Part shown: positions 4,973-5,721 of the stretch, piece by piece
How positions within the stretch are numbered: the first letter of the stretch is position 1
How the letters are laid out: every line of letters starts with the position of its first letter
Source: Candidatus Cryptobacteroides faecihippi
Lineage (GTDB): Bacteria; Bacteroidota; Bacteroidia; Bacteroidales; UBA932
Reading direction: 5' to 3'
Length of the DNA: 5,721 nt
Assembly: GCA_018066065.1 (NCBI GenBank)
Contig: JAGHSC010000132.1
Coordinates: 1-5,721, forward strand
The notes under the pieces: model-generated
The model's database searches: none
What the model was told of the DNA's origin: nothing
What the model saw: the letters and a program-made list of their open reading frames with translations, nothing else
Translations under genes and position numbers: made by a program

Positions 4973-5721
4973 ATGGAAAACAGAAATTCATCAGGAACAT
5001 CCGTCCAGTTTCTCCCGAAGTATGCAGTCAATCTCAACGAGAGGGCTGCACAGGGCAAGCTGGACCCGGTCATCGGAAGAGATGACGAGATAAGGAGAGT
5101 CCTTCAGATCCTCAGCAGGAGGACGAAGAACAACCCGATCCTGGTCGGAGAGCCAGGTGTCGGAAAGACAGCGATTTCGGAAGGGATTGCACAGAAGATC
5201 GTGGACGGAGACGTCCCGGAGAACCTCAAGAGCCGCAAGGTCTATTCCCTGGACATGGGAGCGCTCATTGCCGGAGCAAAGTATCAGGGTGAGTTCGAGG
5301 AGCGTCTCAAGGGAGTGGTCAAGGAAGTCGTGGACAGCGATGGCGAGATCATCCTGTTCATCGATGAGATCCACACCCTCGTGGGAGCCGGAAGGTCCTC
5401 AGGAGCCATGGATGCATCCAACATCCTGAAGCCTGCCCTCGCACGAGGCGAGCTGAGGACAATCGGATCCACCACCCTCGACGAGTACCAGAAGTACTTC
5501 GAGACGGACAAGGCACTCGAGAGACGATTCCAGATGGTGCTTGTGGACGAGCCGTCACCGGCCGAGTCCATCGCCATCATGCGAGGACTCAAGGAAAAGT
5601 ACGAGAACCATCACAGGGTCAGGATCGAGGATGATGCCCTCATCGCCGCAGTCAACCTCTCGCATCGCTACATCACCAGCAGATTCCTCCCGGACAAGGC
5701 CATCGACCTCATGGATGAGGC
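4973..5721 (+). CDS. clpB: ATP-dependent chaperone ClpB, N-domain absent, 3' end outside window
   Basis: ClpB is the Hsp104-type AAA+ disaggregase that works with DnaK to extract polypeptides from aggregates in the cytoplasm. The 249 complete codons cover the N-terminal side of the first AAA+ module: GKLDPVIGRDDEIRR (28-42), Walker A GEPGVGKT (59-66), DMGALIAGAKYQGEFEERLK (94-113) with pore tyrosine Tyr104, Walker B ILFIDE (127-132), arginine fingers in LERRF (Arg184, Arg185), and LPDKAIDLMDEA at the window edge. DMGAL.AGAKY and the RRFQ.V.VDEPS segment favour ClpB over ClpC or ClpA. In E. coli ClpB the same Walker A is about 147 residues further in: the whole Clp N-domain is missing. An in-frame TGA at 4949-4951, with no start codon between it and 4973, rules out a longer protein. 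Small departures from usual ClpB (ISEG for IVEG, GSTTLDEY for GATTLDEY) hint at a divergent copy or lineage. The second AAA+ module and middle domain lie outside the window. Confidence 0.92.
   Translation, partial: MENRNSSGTSVQFLPKYAVNLNERAAQGKLDPVIGRDDEIRRVLQILSRRTKNNPILVGEPGVGKTAISEGIAQKIVDGDVPENLKSRKVYSLDMGALIAGAKYQGEFEERLKGVVKEVVDSDGEIILFIDEIHTLVGAGRSSGAMDASNILKPALARGELRTIGSTTLDEYQKYFETDKALERRFQMVLVDEPSPAESIAIMRGLKEKYENHHRVRIEDDALIAAVNLSHRYITSRFLPDKAIDLMDE

Noticed and set aside
4576..5073. 165-residue minus-strand open frame over secG and the intergenic region
   Set aside because: Antisense to secG and through the terminator hairpin; no motif.
1..5721. CRISPR array, tRNA, rRNA, insertion sequence or phage genes
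   Set aside because: No regularly spaced direct repeats, tRNA cloverleaf, rRNA signature, transposase motif or phage protein was recognised on either strand.

Overview
The window reads as part of the chromosome of a Bacteroidota bacterium, most likely order Bacteroidales. The protein families point that way: a Bacteroidetes-type LptE lipoprotein, a TPR lipoprotein with an OmpA-like segment, and a sigma-54 activator carrying GSFTGA, in the familiar order activator - lptE - small TPR-like protein - secG. The promoters agree: several intergenic sites match the Bacteroidetes -7 consensus TAnnTTTG, and start codons follow A/T-rich leaders rather than strong Shine-Dalgarno sites. Coding DNA is moderately GC-rich, which would suit a gut or rumen lineage. 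Genus cannot be set from the sequence alone.

Layout. Bases 1-278 hold no convincing gene; they are GC-rich, rich in small inverted repeats, and may belong to a dispersed repeat. A strong intrinsic terminator (279-313) ends the minus-strand gene at 337-1986, a 549-residue lipoprotein with an OmpA-like segment and C-terminal TPRs. A 103-bp divergent intergenic region (1987-2089) carries back-to-back promoter-like elements. A tightly spaced plus-strand cluster follows: sigma-54-type activator (2090-3334), lptE (3346-3855), an uncharacterised conserved protein with a TPR-like C-terminus (3863-4498), and secG (4511-4846), with gaps of 7-12 bp. After a 126-bp intergenic region with three successive inverted repeats, one an intrinsic terminator, clpB begins at 4973 and runs off the window.

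Function. The plus-strand cluster is about building the cell envelope: LptE helps insert LPS at the outer membrane, SecG is part of the SecYEG translocon, and the activator may tune the group. The divergent lipoprotein is also an envelope protein. ClpB is the cytoplasmic disaggregase of the heat-shock response.

Most notable points: clpB starts directly at its first AAA+ module, and an in-frame stop 24 bases upstream of the ATG excludes a longer N-terminus, so the usual Clp N-domain is absent. Its upstream region has a perfect dyad (CTGACAA-T-TTGTCAG) over a candidate -33 box, and a terminator-like hairpin sits almost exactly where the transcript would begin. I found no defence system, CRISPR array, insertion sequence or RNA gene that I can support.
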